From the NCBI GenBank assembly GCA_938022935.1, contig CALIHL010000122.1:1-49241 (forward strand): a DNA stretch of 49,241 bases, given 5' to 3'. The notes below the pieces were generated by a model. That model did no database searches, was not told the DNA's origin, and saw only the letters and a program-made list of their open reading frames with translations. Both the position numbers and the translations under genes were made by a program. Source of the stretch: an uncultured Saprospiraceae bacterium (GTDB taxonomy: Bacteria; Bacteroidota; Bacteroidia; Chitinophagales; Saprospiraceae). Positions 26,570 through 36,326 of the stretch are shown piece after piece (positions within the stretch are counted from its first letter, which is position 1; every line of letters starts with the position of its first letter).

Positions 26570-27571
26570 ATGAAGCGATTGCTAAAAAATAGAATCCTTT
26601 ATCACACCATCTTCTGGATGGTGTGTTTTTTCATATTGTTCCAACTCTTTACAAAGGAATATTACAACGGGGCGATAGACTTTATCTACACTGGTCTCTT
26701 TCTATTGCCGATGATTGTTATCGTTTATATCAATAGGTGGTTGATAAACAAGTTTATAACCAAAGCCAATTATGTTGTTTATGGTTTGGGATTTGTGTTG
26801 TTGGCTTTGCTTGGCGTAGGGCTTCATTACTTTGCTTACGATGTGCTATCTGATTTGATATTCAAAGGGTATTACTTAAGCAGCTACTATGGTTTTCTTG
26901 AGTTGGTGCAGTATAATTCCATTTTTCTATTGGCATCAACATTGTTCAAGTTGGCTAAAGATTGGTTTATTGTAAAAGATAGAGAGTTAGACTTGGTCCA
27001 AGAAAATCACACTGTCAAACTCAATGCTCTGAAGTCTCAAGTCAACCCCCACTTTCTTTTCAATAGTTTGAATAACATATACTCACTATCCAATGATAGC
27101 CCAGGTGCAGTGCGCAATTATATCTTGAAGCTATCTGATGCGCTTCGATATATGATCTATGATACGGATCAAGAGCAAGTTGTCTTGGATGATGAATTGT
27201 CATACTTGTCCGATTATATATCATTAGAAAAACTCAGACTTAAAAAATCTGATCGAGTTACATTTAAGTTTCCAGAAAGAACTTCAGAGTTAATAGCACC
27301 GATGATACTACTTCCGCTGATTGAAAACTGTTTTAAGTATGTGGATAAGGTTGACCCGTTTATTCATATCAGTATTTCACTTGATTGTACGGAGCTTGAG
27401 CTAAGAACAGCTAACAACTGTACAGCTGTACAAAAAGAACAAAGTGGTGGTCTGGGTTTGAAGAATTTGCGAAAGCGTCTTGATCTGCTTTATCCTAATC
27501 GACACCAGTACTCTTCAATAATAGAAGAAGGTATATATCAAGCATCTTTATCATTAAATCTTGCTCCATGA
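26570..27571 (+). CDS. LytS/YehU-type sensor histidine kinase
   Basis: The 333-residue membrane kinase has about four hydrophobic segments in its first 125 residues (near 11-28, 38-56, 67-90 and 112-128) and a short linker helix. The His_kinase domain follows, with H161 in LKSQVNPHFLFNSLNNI. The N-box (PLIENCFKY) and a Gly-rich G-box (GLGLKNLRKRLDLLYP) complete the ATP-binding region. There is no separate periplasmic sensor domain, so the signal is probably sensed in or near the membrane. Its stop overlaps the regulator start by 4 bp (ATGA), which indicates translational coupling. It is expected to phosphorylate the adjacent LytTR protein. Confidence 0.92.
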   Translation: MKRLLKNRILYHTIFWMVCFFILFQLFTKEYYNGAIDFIYTGLFLLPMIVIVYINRWLINKFITKANYVVYGLGFVLLALLGVGLHYFAYDVLSDLIFKGYYLSSYYGFLELVQYNSIFLLASTLFKLAKDWFIVKDRELDLVQENHTVKLNALKSQVNPHFLFNSLNNIYSLSNDSPGAVRNYILKLSDALRYMIYDTDQEQVVLDDELSYLSDYISLEKLRLKKSDRVTFKFPERTSELIAPMILLPLIENCFKYVDKVDPFIHISISLDCTELELRTANNCTAVQKEQSGGLGLKNLRKRLDLLYPNRHQYSSIIEEGIYQASLSLNLAP

Positions 27572-28242
27572 GTTATACCTGTTTAGTCGTTGATGACGAG
27601 CCGTTGGCAAGCAAGATAATCAGTGAGTATCTGTTGAAGCTGGATGGTGAAATTAAAGTTATTGAAGCTGGAGATGCTCTTGAAGCACAAAAAATATTGA
27701 AATCAGAAGCGATCGATATCCTATACTTGGATATCAATATGCCTTTGATGACGGGATTGGAACTTCGTGAATCAATTGACCAAGACATACTTACGATTTT
27801 CACAACTGCTTATGCAGAACATGCGATTGAGGCATTTGAGTTGGCGGCGTTTGATTATTTGCTTAAGCCCATTAGTTTTTCGAGATTTCAAAAGTCATTC
27901 ATCCGAGCAACTGAGAGCATCAAAAGTGAATCACATGTTGAGTCAGCTTGGCACCTTATAAAAGAGGGGAGACGTCTTTATAAAGTGCCCTACGATGAGA
28001 TACATTATCTACAGGCTTACGGAGACTATGTAAAGATCCATGCGGACAGCAAAGTTTACTTGATGAAGACACGTCTTTCAGCACTCGCTGAAGCTTTTCC
28101 AAAGTCTTATCAAAAGATCCATCGATCTTATGTGGTGCGACTGGAGAGTATCTCTTACCTCGAGGGAAATCATGTCGTGATCGGCAAAGACAAGATCCCA
28201 ATCTCTGATGGTTTTAAGAGCAACCTATTGGACAGATTGTAA
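27568..28242 (+). CDS. LytTR-family response regulator
   Basis: The 224-residue product has a receiver domain (about 3-118) with the acidic pair D9-D10, phospho-acceptor D55 in ILYLDINMP, Thr in FTTAYAEHA and Lys in LLKPISF. A LytTR DNA-binding domain follows (about 128-224), with IHYLQAYGDYVKIH, KIHRSYVVRLESI and KIPISDGFK typical of the fold. It is the partner of the kinase whose gene it overlaps by 4 bp. LytTR regulators bind paired direct repeats, and a perfect repeat with fitting spacing lies at the head of this operon, so autoregulation is a reasonable hypothesis. Confidence 0.94.
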   Translation: MSYTCLVVDDEPLASKIISEYLLKLDGEIKVIEAGDALEAQKILKSEAIDILYLDINMPLMTGLELRESIDQDILTIFTTAYAEHAIEAFELAAFDYLLKPISFSRFQKSFIRATESIKSESHVESAWHLIKEGRRLYKVPYDEIHYLQAYGDYVKIHADSKVYLMKTRLSALAEAFPKSYQKIHRSYVVRLESISYLEGNHVVIGKDKIPISDGFKSNLLDRL

Positions 28243-28418
28243 GCAGACTGAGGGCGTCTTAACAAGCTAAATACACTTCAAACGTCTATTGCGGTATAAT
28301 CCTGCCATTAATTGTACGCCAGATTAACCTTAGATACTTGTTAATACTGGTGTTTCTGCTCTTTAGCAGTGTTATCTCTCGTCTTTGGCGAAAGTGCGCA
28401 TGGCGTCTTTAATAGTTA

Positions 28419-28426
28419 TACTTTTG
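28419..28426 (+). promoter_or_regulatory. Bacteroidota-type -7 box for typA
   Basis: TACTTTTG matches the TAnnTTTG consensus exactly and lies 18 bp before the typA ATG, implying a leader of about a dozen bases. A TTTG at 28384-28387 is too far upstream to be a usual -33 element. Confidence 0.58.
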
Positions 28427-28444
28427 CACCATATTTAAGTACAT

Positions 28445-30259
28445 ATGAAGAAAATTCGTAATGTGGCGATTATCGCCCACGTAGATCACGGTAAGACGAC
28501 ACTCGTCGATAAGATCATTCACTTCTGTGAGCAAGGTCAAGAAAAGCTACCTCAAGGAGAGCTTATCCTTGATAACAACGATCTTGAGAGAGAGCGTGGG
28601 ATCACGATTTTCGCAAAAAACATTAGTGTACAATACAAGGATACTAAGATCAATCTTATCGATACACCTGGTCACGCAGATTTTGGAGGTGAAGTGGAAA
28701 GGGTATTGAATATGGCTGATGGTGTCTTGTTGTTGGTTGATGCCTTTGAGGGGCCGATGCCACAGACGAGATATGTTCTTCAGAAGTCATTGGAGTTAGG
28801 CCTAAAACCCATTGTAGTGGTTAACAAGGTAGATAAAGAAAACTGCCGCCCTGATGAGGTGCAAGAGGATGTGTTTGAGTTGATGTTCAACTTGGATGCG
28901 ACTGAAGAGCAGTTGGACTTTCACACAGTATATGGTTCTGCTAAGCACAACTGGATGGGAGAAGATTGGAAAGAACCAGCAGAGGATATCAGCTACTTGT
29001 TAGATCAGATATTGGAGCATATCGATCCACCACAAGATAACCCAGGTCATCTTCAGATGCAGATCACGACTATTGACTTCTCTAACTTTGTTGGAAAGAT
29101 CGCTATAGGGCGTGTGCAGAGAGGATCATTGGATCCTAAGACCCAGCTTTGTTTAGTTGATAGAGAAGGGCAAAGTAAAAGAGTTAAGCTAAAAGAGGTG
29201 TTTAAGTTTAGTGGTTTAGGCAAAGCCAAGACCGATATGATAGAGAACGGTGATCTTTGTGCCGTTACTGGTATTGACTCATTTGAGATAGGTGATACGA
29301 TCTGTCCTGCTGAGCATCCAGAACCGCTTCCGCCGATTCCAATTGATGAGCCGACTATGAGCATGGTATTTACCATCAACAATAGTCCATTCTTTGGTAA
29401 GGATGGGAAGTTCGTTACTTCAAGACACTTGAAGGAGAGATTAGAAAAGGAGACAGAGAAGAACTTAGCACTTAGGGTTGAGCCGACGGCTTCACCTGAT
29501 GCTTTCAATGTATATGGAAGAGGGATCATGCACTTGTCTGTACTGATCGAGACGATGAGAAGAGAAGGTTATGAGTTGCAAGTGGGTAAGCCACGTGTGA
29601 TCATCAAAGAAGTAGACGGTAAGAAGTGTGAGCCGATAGAGTTGCTATCTATAGACTTGCCGCAAGAGTATAGTGGAAAAGTAATCGAAGCAATTACTCA
29701 GCGTAAAGGTGAGTTGACTGTGATGATTCCTAAAGGAGATATGACTCATTTGGAATTCAATATTCCTTCAAGAGGATTGATAGGATTGACTACGGACTTG
29801 ATGACATTGTCTGCAGGAGAGGCTATCATCTCGCATAGATTTGAAAACTTTGAGCCTTGGAAAGGTGATATCCCCCATAGATCTAAGGGAGCTATGATAT
29901 CGATGCATACAGGAGTGTCTATTCCATTTGCGTTAGACAAGTTACAAGATAGAGGACGATTCTTTATCCCACCTGGGGTAGAGATCTATGAAGGCCAAGT
30001 CGTGGGAGAGCACTCTCGTGACTCTGACCTTGTCGTCAATCTAATCAAAGCTAAGAAGCTTACGAACATGAGATCTTCAGGTGCTGATGATAAAGCGAAG
30101 TTAGCTCCGCCAGTGCTATTCTCTTTAGAAGAATGCATGGAGTATATCGAAGACGACGAGTACGTTGAGATCACACCTAACAATATCAGGATGAGGAAGA
30201 TACACCTCAAGGAAAATGATCGCAAGAGAGCTTCTAATCCAAAGCTCATGATGAATTAG
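28445..30259 (+). CDS. typA: Ribosome-associated translational GTPase TypA/BipA
   Basis: TypA (BipA) is an EF-G-like GTPase that binds the 70S ribosome and helps ribosome assembly and stress or cold adaptation. The 604-residue length is standard. G1 reads [14 protein letters not shown], switch I contains [13 protein letters not shown]3 is [15 protein letters not shown] and G4 is [13 protein letters not shown]. Domains II and III/V follow, with the family's C-terminal region around [20 protein letters not shown] and [16 protein letters not shown]. An exact -7 box precedes it. The helicase gene follows 24 bp after its stop on the same strand and may be co-transcribed. Confidence 0.96.
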   Translation: MKKIRNVAIIAHVDHGKTTLVDKIIHFCEQGQEKLPQGELILDNNDLERERGITIFAKNISVQYKDTKINLIDTPGHADFGGEVERVLNMADGVLLLVDAFEGPMPQTRYVLQKSLELGLKPIVVVNKVDKENCRPDEVQEDVFELMFNLDATEEQLDFHTVYGSAKHNWMGEDWKEPAEDISYLLDQILEHIDPPQDNPGHLQMQITTIDFSNFVGKIAIGRVQRGSLDPKTQLCLVDREGQSKRVKLKEVFKFSGLGKAKTDMIENGDLCAVTGIDSFEIGDTICPAEHPEPLPPIPIDEPTMSMVFTINNSPFFGKDGKFVTSRHLKERLEKETEKNLALRVEPTASPDAFNVYGRGIMHLSVLIETMRREGYELQVGKPRVIIKEVDGKKCEPIELLSIDLPQEYSGKVIEAITQRKGELTVMIPKGDMTHLEFNIPSRGLIGLTTDLMTLSAGEAIISHRFENFEPWKGDIPHRSKGAMISMHTGVSIPFALDKLQDRGRFFIPPGVEIYEGQVVGEHSRDSDLVVNLIKAKKLTNMRSSGADDKAKLAPPVLFSLEECMEYIEDDEYVEITPNNIRMRKIHLKENDRKRASNPKLMMN

Positions 30260-30283
30260 TCCACATAGGACTAACAAGAAGGT

Positions 30284-32182
30284 ATGGCAGATAGGTATGA
30301 TTCTTTATTGGAAGCACTCGAAGAAGAGCGCAAACATGAAGAAGCATACTTTCGTAAATTATCCCACGCTAAGACATTTAAAGAGCGCATCTCGACGGGT
30401 ATACTTTGGTACCCAGTTAGTATAGATAAGATGCACTACAGTATCGCTGAGAAAGTCGAGATAGAGATGACACCAGCGACGCCATCTGCGTCTTCTGACC
30501 GCAATGCATTTAGAGAAGGAGCCAGTGCGGTCTTCTTTATCAATGAAGACGAACGCATCGAGATCAAAGGGACTATCTCATATGCTAATCGTAAAAAGGT
30601 TAGGATTATACTCAACGATGATTATATAATAAAGGATCACCTGATCCAACATTCTAATTGTGGGGTAGAGCTGATCTATGATGATCGCCCATATCGAGTG
30701 ATGAAGGACACACTTTCTAAGGTAAAGTCAGCACAAGAAGAGCACATCATAGAGATTAGAGATGCAGTCTCTAAGCAACAGATAGATCAACGTAAGCTTA
30801 CTGATAAACCCGGCTTAGCAGATCGCAACCTCCTCAATGATTCTCAAGTTGCAGCTGTCGAAGGTTGTATCACTGCTGAGAGAATAGGCATCATACACGG
30901 CCCACCGGGAACAGGTAAGACAACAACGCTTGTCAAGCTAGTAGAAGCATTGGCTCGCAGCGAGAAGAAAATACTTGTTACTGCTCCGAGTAATAACGCC
31001 GTAGACTTACTAGCTCGACACATCAGCAACAAAGGCATCGCAGTCCTTAGAGTGGGCAATGTAACCCGGATAGGAGACAACATCGCCCATCTTTGCTTAG
31101 ATGAGAAGGTGCGTAATCACAAAGATTGGCAACACATCAAGCAGGTCAAGATCGAAGCAGAATTGGCAAAGAAGGAAGCCGCCAAGTACAAACGTAAGTT
31201 CGGTCCACAACAAAAGAAAGATCGCTACGCTTTTAAAAAGGAAGCTCGAGAACTACGCAAGTGGGCAAGAGAGTTAGAGCATCGATTAGTTGATCGGATC
31301 ATGGAAGACTCTCTTGTGATCTGTACAACTCTGATTGGTAGCGCTCATCCTAAGATTGAAGGATGGAAGTTTGATACTGTGATTATAGATGAAGGATCGC
31401 AAGCTTTAGAAGCCGAAAGTTGGACCGCCATGCTTAGAGGGAAGAGAACCATTATAGCTGGTGATCATCAACAACTGCCCCCAACAGTCAAGTCTAATGA
31501 AGCTATTAAAATGGGCTTGTCTGAGACCATCTTAGATCGACTCACAGATAAGATCAGTGCATCGTATATGTTGGATACACAGTATAGGATGCACGGAGAT
31601 ATTCTATCGTTTAGCAACGAGCAGTTTTACCAAGGAAGACTTAAATCGGCTGACTTTGTAAGAATGCGAAGTCTGCAAGATGACGATGAGATTGTCACTT
31701 TTATAGATACGAGTGGATGTGGATTTGAAGAAGAGCGAAGTATCCATCATCGTAGTCTTGCCAATGAAGGAGAGTATAACATCTTGCGGGAGCACGTACT
31801 TTCGATACCCCATCTACTAACACCAGAAGTCAGCATCGGTATCATCAGTCCTTATTCAAGGCAAGTGTCTAAGATCAGACAACTCATCAGCGATGACGAA
31901 GTCATGCGATCATTGGACATTCAAGTCAATAGTATAGATGGATTTCAAGGTCAAGAGAAGGATGTCATTTACATATCACTCGTTCGATCTAATGATAACA
32001 GTGAGATTGGTTTTCTAAAAGATTATAGAAGATTGAATGTTGCACTAACGAGAGCACGATTCAAATTAGTGATCATCGGTGATATGAGCACCTTGGGTAA
32101 TGATCCTATGTATATGAAGCTTGCTGAGCATGTTGAGAAGATCGGCGCTTACAAGAGTGCTTGGGAGTATATGCTGGGTTAA
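30284..32182 (+). CDS. Superfamily 1B DNA/RNA helicase (UPF1/IGHMBP2-like)
   Basis: The 632-residue product has an N-terminal charged helical and beta-barrel region (about 1-180), followed by the SF1 core. Walker A is GPPGTGKTTT (206-215) and motif Ia includes VTAPSNNAVDLLARH. Motif II is IIDEGSQALEAE, with Gly in place of the more common Ala of DEASQ. AGDHQQLPPT, LDTQYRMH, SIDGFQGQEKDVI and LNVALTRAR are motifs III to VI. A basic, Lys/Glu-rich insertion (about 283-335) could be a coiled-coil stalk. Bacterial homologues of IGHMBP2 are widespread and poorly characterised; a 5'-3' polarity is expected from the family. It is convergent with the IgGFc-like gene. Confidence 0.9.
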   Translation: MADRYDSLLEALEEERKHEEAYFRKLSHAKTFKERISTGILWYPVSIDKMHYSIAEKVEIEMTPATPSASSDRNAFREGASAVFFINEDERIEIKGTISYANRKKVRIILNDDYIIKDHLIQHSNCGVELIYDDRPYRVMKDTLSKVKSAQEEHIIEIRDAVSKQQIDQRKLTDKPGLADRNLLNDSQVAAVEGCITAERIGIIHGPPGTGKTTTLVKLVEALARSEKKILVTAPSNNAVDLLARHISNKGIAVLRVGNVTRIGDNIAHLCLDEKVRNHKDWQHIKQVKIEAELAKKEAAKYKRKFGPQQKKDRYAFKKEARELRKWARELEHRLVDRIMEDSLVICTTLIGSAHPKIEGWKFDTVIIDEGSQALEAESWTAMLRGKRTIIAGDHQQLPPTVKSNEAIKMGLSETILDRLTDKISASYMLDTQYRMHGDILSFSNEQFYQGRLKSADFVRMRSLQDDDEIVTFIDTSGCGFEEERSIHHRSLANEGEYNILREHVLSIPHLLTPEVSIGIISPYSRQVSKIRQLISDDEVMRSLDIQVNSIDGFQGQEKDVIYISLVRSNDNSEIGFLKDYRRLNVALTRARFKLVIIGDMSTLGNDPMYMKLAEHVEKIGAYKSAWEYMLG

Positions 32183-32231
32183 TGAATTAATGTGAGAATT
32201 TGTGTATAGCAAATGTTGGTTTTGGGATTAC

Positions 32232-32280
32232 AATATCTAATTAGAGCCTATTGAAGTTTTGATTTCAATTGATATTTTGA
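32232..32280 (+). terminator. Possible terminator hairpin after the helicase gene
   Basis: AATATC (32232-32237) pairs with GATATT (32271-32276). Inside it ATTGAA (32250-32255) pairs with TTCAAT (32264-32269). A T-rich stretch follows. The stem is AT-rich and the T run is interrupted, so this is tentative. Confidence 0.35.
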
Positions 32281-32334
32281 TTTACACTTTCGTGTCTACT
32301 ACCTTCGGGTTTCTATCTCTTTTATTGATACTTG

Positions 32335-34647
32335 TTATCTCGTCAACAACACTGTTCCCGTCTTCTGATCTGAAAAGATTGTAGCGTCTTCTAAATATCC
32401 CTCATATTCTAATTGCCAGATGTACTCACCAGCAGGAACATCTTTATCTTGAAAAGTGCCATCCCAACTTTGAGCTTCTTCTTTGGATACATGTATCAGT
32501 TCGCCCCATCGGTTATAGACACGTAGTGTGAATGAGATGATTTCTATTCCTGAGATTCCAAACTCGTCATTGATTCGATCTCCGTTGGGTGAGAAAACAT
32601 TGGGGATGTAGAATCGAGTTGGGCACTGACGCAAGACATTGAGCGTATCACTGCCCATGCATCCGTTAGCATCTTCGACCAATACTGAGTATGCGCCCTC
32701 TGTAGTGACTTCATAGTGTTGACCGCCTGATCCATCTTGCCAAGTAAAGAAATTATAATCACCTCCGTTGATCGTCAACTGATCACCGTCAAGCGTACAT
32801 AGCACGGTGTCTTGACCTAAGTAAGGTTGTGGATTCTCCCATACGTCGACGCCCACCTCAATAGGTATGGTTTTGCAGCCTGATATGTTGCCAACCACTT
32901 CGTATAAGCCGGCTTGATCTAATGTTACATTTTCTAATTTAGGAAACTGTTCTTCTGCTTGATAGTTATTTGGGCCTGACCACTCGAAGCGCGCACCTGC
33001 CAGATCAAATGCACTCAAGGCTATAGTCGAGCCTACACAGTCCGCTTGGTCATCTATAGCGGATATGTCTTGACGAAGCGTCACCATGAGCGCTCTATCA
33101 ATAGTATCGATATCATCAAAGCAGGCATCTTCAATGATAAGTCGTAGTGGATAAGAACCAAGTTCGGAATACGAATAATCAAATTTGTGCTCTTCCGTTA
33201 TTGTGCCATCACCAAGGTCCCAAAAGACATTATATCGGTCTGGAGGTAGGCCAGAGTCAAACTTAATAGTGTCATTAAGACATCCACCTTCAGGGATGGG
33301 GTTGGCGTTGATATCTGTAAAAGAAGCCCCGCCAGAGTATGCGTAAGATTCTATATCCCCATAGCCATAAGCCATGGCGATGATACCGCATCCTTGAGTA
33401 TACAAAGTGTGAGCACCAGCTTCTGTTGGTACAACGGCATAGACAAATTCTTGGTCGACTCCTAAAGATTGAAAAGAGATACCCATAGCAGTCAGCTGCT
33501 GGTTATCGAAAAATATTAGACCCTCTTCTCCTGATTTGCTGATGACGTTGATGTATTGTTCTTGGATGTCAAAGAACCGAGAGTTAAAAAGCGTTACTGT
33601 GTCTCTGATTTGCTCTACCGTATTGAGTACAACCATGGATGGATCTCCGATACCACCATTACAATTAGATCCTATGATATATTGAGCAACAGAGATCGGC
33701 TTTGTTGACTCGATGAATGCTCCATTAGATGCTTGGAAATCAAAAAACTCACCAGCATCCAAAGTGACTTCGTTTACGAAGCCTCCTTGTATATCGACAG
33801 AAGTATTATCCTCAGAAGCTATGATGCGATATAGATCAGAACTTGTCTTAGCAAATGGCGATGCCACATATCTAGTCCCCCAAGTGCTTATGGGAAACAT
33901 CTGTTCTAACAAGTTGTCCATTGCTGTGCATCCCAATGGAACTTGAGACCAAGATGAACCAGCGAATAAAGAAAAATCCTTATCCCCTCTTACAAAAGAT
34001 CCAGTTAGATCTGCCAATGGATCGTCCGCTCTAACTTGATAGACCTCTCCTTGATCAAGCGTGATGGTCGTTGTTGATCCAGTGGCCTTTCTACCCTGTG
34101 AAGTCGCTGTTAAGGTATACTCGATAGTTGTTTCGTCATCGTTAGCTACAATTAGAAACTCGGATGGGAACTTACCTGGCCCAAATGCATTTTCTTGGAC
34201 ACCAGTAAATGATATCACATAGTACTCATCACCGATAGAAGTAGTAGGTAGTACGACAGAAGCTTCAGAGCGCATCCCAAAATATTGATGCATATAGACT
34301 GAGATGTCGTCATTGGCGACTATGTTGATGGCATTGTTACTGATGGATTCTGAACCTATTGTCTCTGCATAGGATGGTAGGTTGATCACTACGACATCAT
34401 TTGCGCTTACCGCAAATGACTCAATAAAGTCTCTACCTGGTATGGTTAAAGTGCCGGAGGTGTTTACTCTGGATGTGATCATGACAACCATGTCATTGTC
34501 GCCCACGTCTCGATGTTCCATAAAACCGAGCCAGAACTCTTTACCTTCATTAGATTGTCCCCTTAACTCGCAAATAGAAAACGAACTGATCGCAAGTATC
34601 ACTATCAGGCTCAACCATCTCTTGTTACAGCAAATCAAAGGAATCAT
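32335..34647 (-). CDS. Secreted IgGFc-binding-like/PKD protein with T9SS CHU_C domain
   Basis: The 770-residue product begins with a signal peptide ending near ELRGQ, then NEGKEFWLGFMEH. Residues about 35-440 resemble the IgGFc-binding N-terminal domain family: ISVYMHQYF, LPTTSIGDEYYV, EFLIVANDDETT and the diagnostic GDPSMVVLNTVEQ. A PKD domain follows (about 455-530; NVFWDLGDGT, YSELGSYPLRLII), then an Ig-like region. The gliding-motility C-terminal domain comes last (about 676-770; FYIPNVFSPNGDRIND, RVYNRWGELI, WDGTFQDKDVPAGEY). The last domain marks it as T9SS cargo displayed at or released from the cell surface. The role is probably adhesion or matrix binding; the human-derived family name does not show antibody binding. 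Confidence 0.88.
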   Translation of the reverse strand: MIPLICCNKRWLSLIVILAISSFSICELRGQSNEGKEFWLGFMEHRDVGDNDMVVMITSRVNTSGTLTIPGRDFIESFAVSANDVVVINLPSYAETIGSESISNNAINIVANDDISVYMHQYFGMRSEASVVLPTTSIGDEYYVISFTGVQENAFGPGKFPSEFLIVANDDETTIEYTLTATSQGRKATGSTTTITLDQGEVYQVRADDPLADLTGSFVRGDKDFSLFAGSSWSQVPLGCTAMDNLLEQMFPISTWGTRYVASPFAKTSSDLYRIIASEDNTSVDIQGGFVNEVTLDAGEFFDFQASNGAFIESTKPISVAQYIIGSNCNGGIGDPSMVVLNTVEQIRDTVTLFNSRFFDIQEQYINVISKSGEEGLIFFDNQQLTAMGISFQSLGVDQEFVYAVVPTEAGAHTLYTQGCGIIAMAYGYGDIESYAYSGGASFTDINANPIPEGGCLNDTIKFDSGLPPDRYNVFWDLGDGTITEEHKFDYSYSELGSYPLRLIIEDACFDDIDTIDRALMVTLRQDISAIDDQADCVGSTIALSAFDLAGARFEWSGPNNYQAEEQFPKLENVTLDQAGLYEVVGNISGCKTIPIEVGVDVWENPQPYLGQDTVLCTLDGDQLTINGGDYNFFTWQDGSGGQHYEVTTEGAYSVLVEDANGCMGSDTLNVLRQCPTRFYIPNVFSPNGDRINDEFGISGIEIISFTLRVYNRWGELIHVSKEEAQSWDGTFQDKDVPAGEYIWQLEYEGYLEDATIFSDQKTGTVLLTR

Positions 34648-34715
34648 CGCTCACTAAATTATCCCCTTACACTTAGATAAAGAAGCAACCCAAGGTCTAA
34701 TTAGAACATATGAGA

Positions 34716-34739
34716 TATCCAGATGTGTTAATCTGGATA
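34716..34739. repeat. Perfect 9-bp inverted repeat
   Basis: TATCCAGAT (34716-34724) and ATCTGGATA (34731-34739) flank a 6-base GTGTTA loop. The element is between the DUF4177 gene and the IgGFc-like gene, both on the minus strand. No T run follows on either strand, so it could be an operator, a Rho-type end or an mRNA processing hairpin rather than a classic intrinsic terminator. Confidence 0.6.
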
Positions 34740-34781
34740 CTAATCGATTGACTTTAAGGTCTGAAGAGAAGAGTCCATAAT

Positions 34782-35027
34782 CTACACAAAGCCTTCATCA
34801 TCAATAAAAGGAAGGTCACTTTTCTTAGTATAAAAGTCATCACTCACTTTTTTCTCAAAGATGATTTTTGTGACAAACTTAGTCATTGAAGAAGTCGGAG
34901 TTTTCGGAACTACTTGTAGCAATCTCCACCCCATTGAAGCATACTCTTCTATGACACCTTCTATATTTTCCTTTGGCTTGCCAGTCCAAGCGCTGTGATC
35001 TACATCTATGAATTTGTAGGTATACAT
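34782..35027 (-). CDS. DUF4177-like small protein
   Basis: The 81-residue product starts MYTYKFIDVD and contains the pattern typical of DUF4177: an N-terminal strand, IEGVIEEYASMGWRLLQVVP, then a strand ending FVTKIIFEKK. ATG 35027 is chosen because the motif begins there; an in-frame ATG at 35048 would only add a poorly conserved MHSNHLT. There is no signal peptide or membrane segment. Function unknown; it lies 90 bp after the S4-domain gene on the same strand. Confidence 0.72.
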   Translation of the reverse strand: MYTYKFIDVDHSAWTGKPKENIEGVIEEYASMGWRLLQVVPKTPTSSMTKFVTKIIFEKKVSDDFYTKKSDLPFIDDEGFV

Positions 35028-35117
35028 AGTTAAATGATTTGAATGCAAGATATAATCGCAGTGATAGAAGTGTGATTTATCTCGTCCAATGATTATAGAA
35101 AATTGACGGTGAGAAAG

Positions 35118-35519
35118 TCATTCATCTTCGAACATGTGAGACTTAAAGTCATCAATCTCCCGTCGTTCTCTTTTTGTTGGCCGACCTACACCTTTTTCGC
35201 GTATCTCGGGCTTTGCCTTTCCGATGAACCAAGAGTTGTATTTATTGAGTTCTTCTTCGGAAGTTAGATTTTCATAATTAATGATGGCCAACGGTGCAGA
35301 AACTCTTTTGGTGATGATACCCGTGACTTTGAAAATCATATTGAAGCCGTTCTTTTTGACAGTTAAGATGTCTCCAGTAGAAACAAGGTAAGACGCCTTG
35401 ACTGTCTTGTCTTCGACTTTTACATTGCCGCTCTTACACATATCGGTGGCAAGACTTCTTGACTTGAAGATTCTAACACTCCATAGCCATTTGTCGATTC
35501 TGACTTTTTCTGATGGCAT
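35118..35519 (-). CDS. hslR: RNA-binding S4-domain protein, Hsp15 (HslR)-like
   Basis: The 133-residue protein starts directly with an S4 RNA-binding domain (about 5-65): RIDKWLWSVRIFKSRSLATDMCKSGNV, with LVSTGDILTV. A basic C-terminal tail (GVGRPTKRERREIDDFK) follows, as in the Hsp15 family. Hsp15 binds 50S subunits carrying nascent chains released from stalled translation. It starts 9 bp after the PPK2 stop and is very likely in the same transcript. The gene symbol rests on family resemblance. Confidence 0.85.
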   Translation of the reverse strand: MPSEKVRIDKWLWSVRIFKSRSLATDMCKSGNVKVEDKTVKASYLVSTGDILTVKKNGFNMIFKVTGIITKRVSAPLAIINYENLTSEEELNKYNSWFIGKAKPEIREKGVGRPTKRERREIDDFKSHMFEDE

Positions 35520-35528
35520 GGTAGATGC

Positions 35529-36269
35529 TTACTTCTTGGGTAGTGTAGGAAGAGAGATTTCTAATTTATCCAATGCTTCCATCACCTTGGTTGCTATAAA
35601 GTAATCTCTATACCATCTGCTATCTACTGGGGCTACGATCCAAGGTGCTGCGTCACATCTGTCGATGACATCTTCGTAACACTTCATGTACTCAGCCCAG
35701 TGTTCTCTTTGCTCCCAGTCTCCTTCATTGTGTTTCCAGTTTTTAGCCGGATCATCTATACGCTCTTGTAGTTTTTCTAATTGGCGCTCAGGAGAGATAT
35801 GCATGTAGAATTTTAAGATAGTAGTATTGTTATCTTCTATGAGCAACTTCTCGTAAGCATTGATAGCATTGATCCTAGCATCTACGCGATCTTCGTCTAT
35901 CCACTTATGTACTCGTTGGATGAGGATGTCCTCATAGTGCGACCTGTTGTATATCACGATTTGACCTTTAGCTGGAGCTAACTTATGTACACGCCATAAG
36001 AAGTCATGAGCAAACTCAAGATCTGTTGGTTTTTTAAAAGCATGCGCTCTGATACCAGAAGGACTACAATACTTAAACACCTTTCTTGTGGCTCCATCTT
36101 TTCCACTTGCGTCCATCCCTTGAAAGACGATAAGAACGGCTTTCTTTCCTTCTGAGTAGATCAACTGTTGCTTTTCTGCGATTCGCTTTGCTAGCTTTGC
36201 AGTTTCTTTTTTGATTTTTACCTTGTCGAGCTCTTTGGGTGGTTTAGTAGATATCTTAGACAGATCCAT
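35529..36269 (-). CDS. Polyphosphate kinase 2 family phosphotransferase (class III-like)
   Basis: PPK2 enzymes transfer phosphate between polyphosphate and nucleotides. The 246-residue product has Walker A GMDASGKDG (51-59), the lid or polyphosphate-binding run around FKKPTDLEFAHDFLWRVHK (79-96), and the Walker B-like IYNRSHYEDILIQRV (106-120). The sequence style is that of the polyphosphate:AMP/ADP phosphotransferase branch (class III), but class cannot be fixed from reading alone. It is followed 9 bp later by the S4 gene and preceded 57 bp upstream by the DUF58 gene, all on the minus strand. A role in energy or stress metabolism is likely. Confidence 0.9.
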   Translation of the reverse strand: MDLSKISTKPPKELDKVKIKKETAKLAKRIAEKQQLIYSEGKKAVLIVFQGMDASGKDGATRKVFKYCSPSGIRAHAFKKPTDLEFAHDFLWRVHKLAPAKGQIVIYNRSHYEDILIQRVHKWIDEDRVDARINAINAYEKLLIEDNNTTILKFYMHISPERQLEKLQERIDDPAKNWKHNEGDWEQREHWAEYMKCYEDVIDRCDAAPWIVAPVDSRWYRDYFIATKVMEALDKLEISLPTLPKK

Positions 36270-36326
36270 TTTTTGATTTTTATTTCAAGTTTTAATGCGG
36301 ATATAGAAGAGTTGATTTTGTGATGC

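Noticed and set aside
35028-35048. Upstream ATG for the DUF4177 protein
   Set aside because: It would add only MHSNHLT, which is not part of the motif; the start at 35027 fits the family better.
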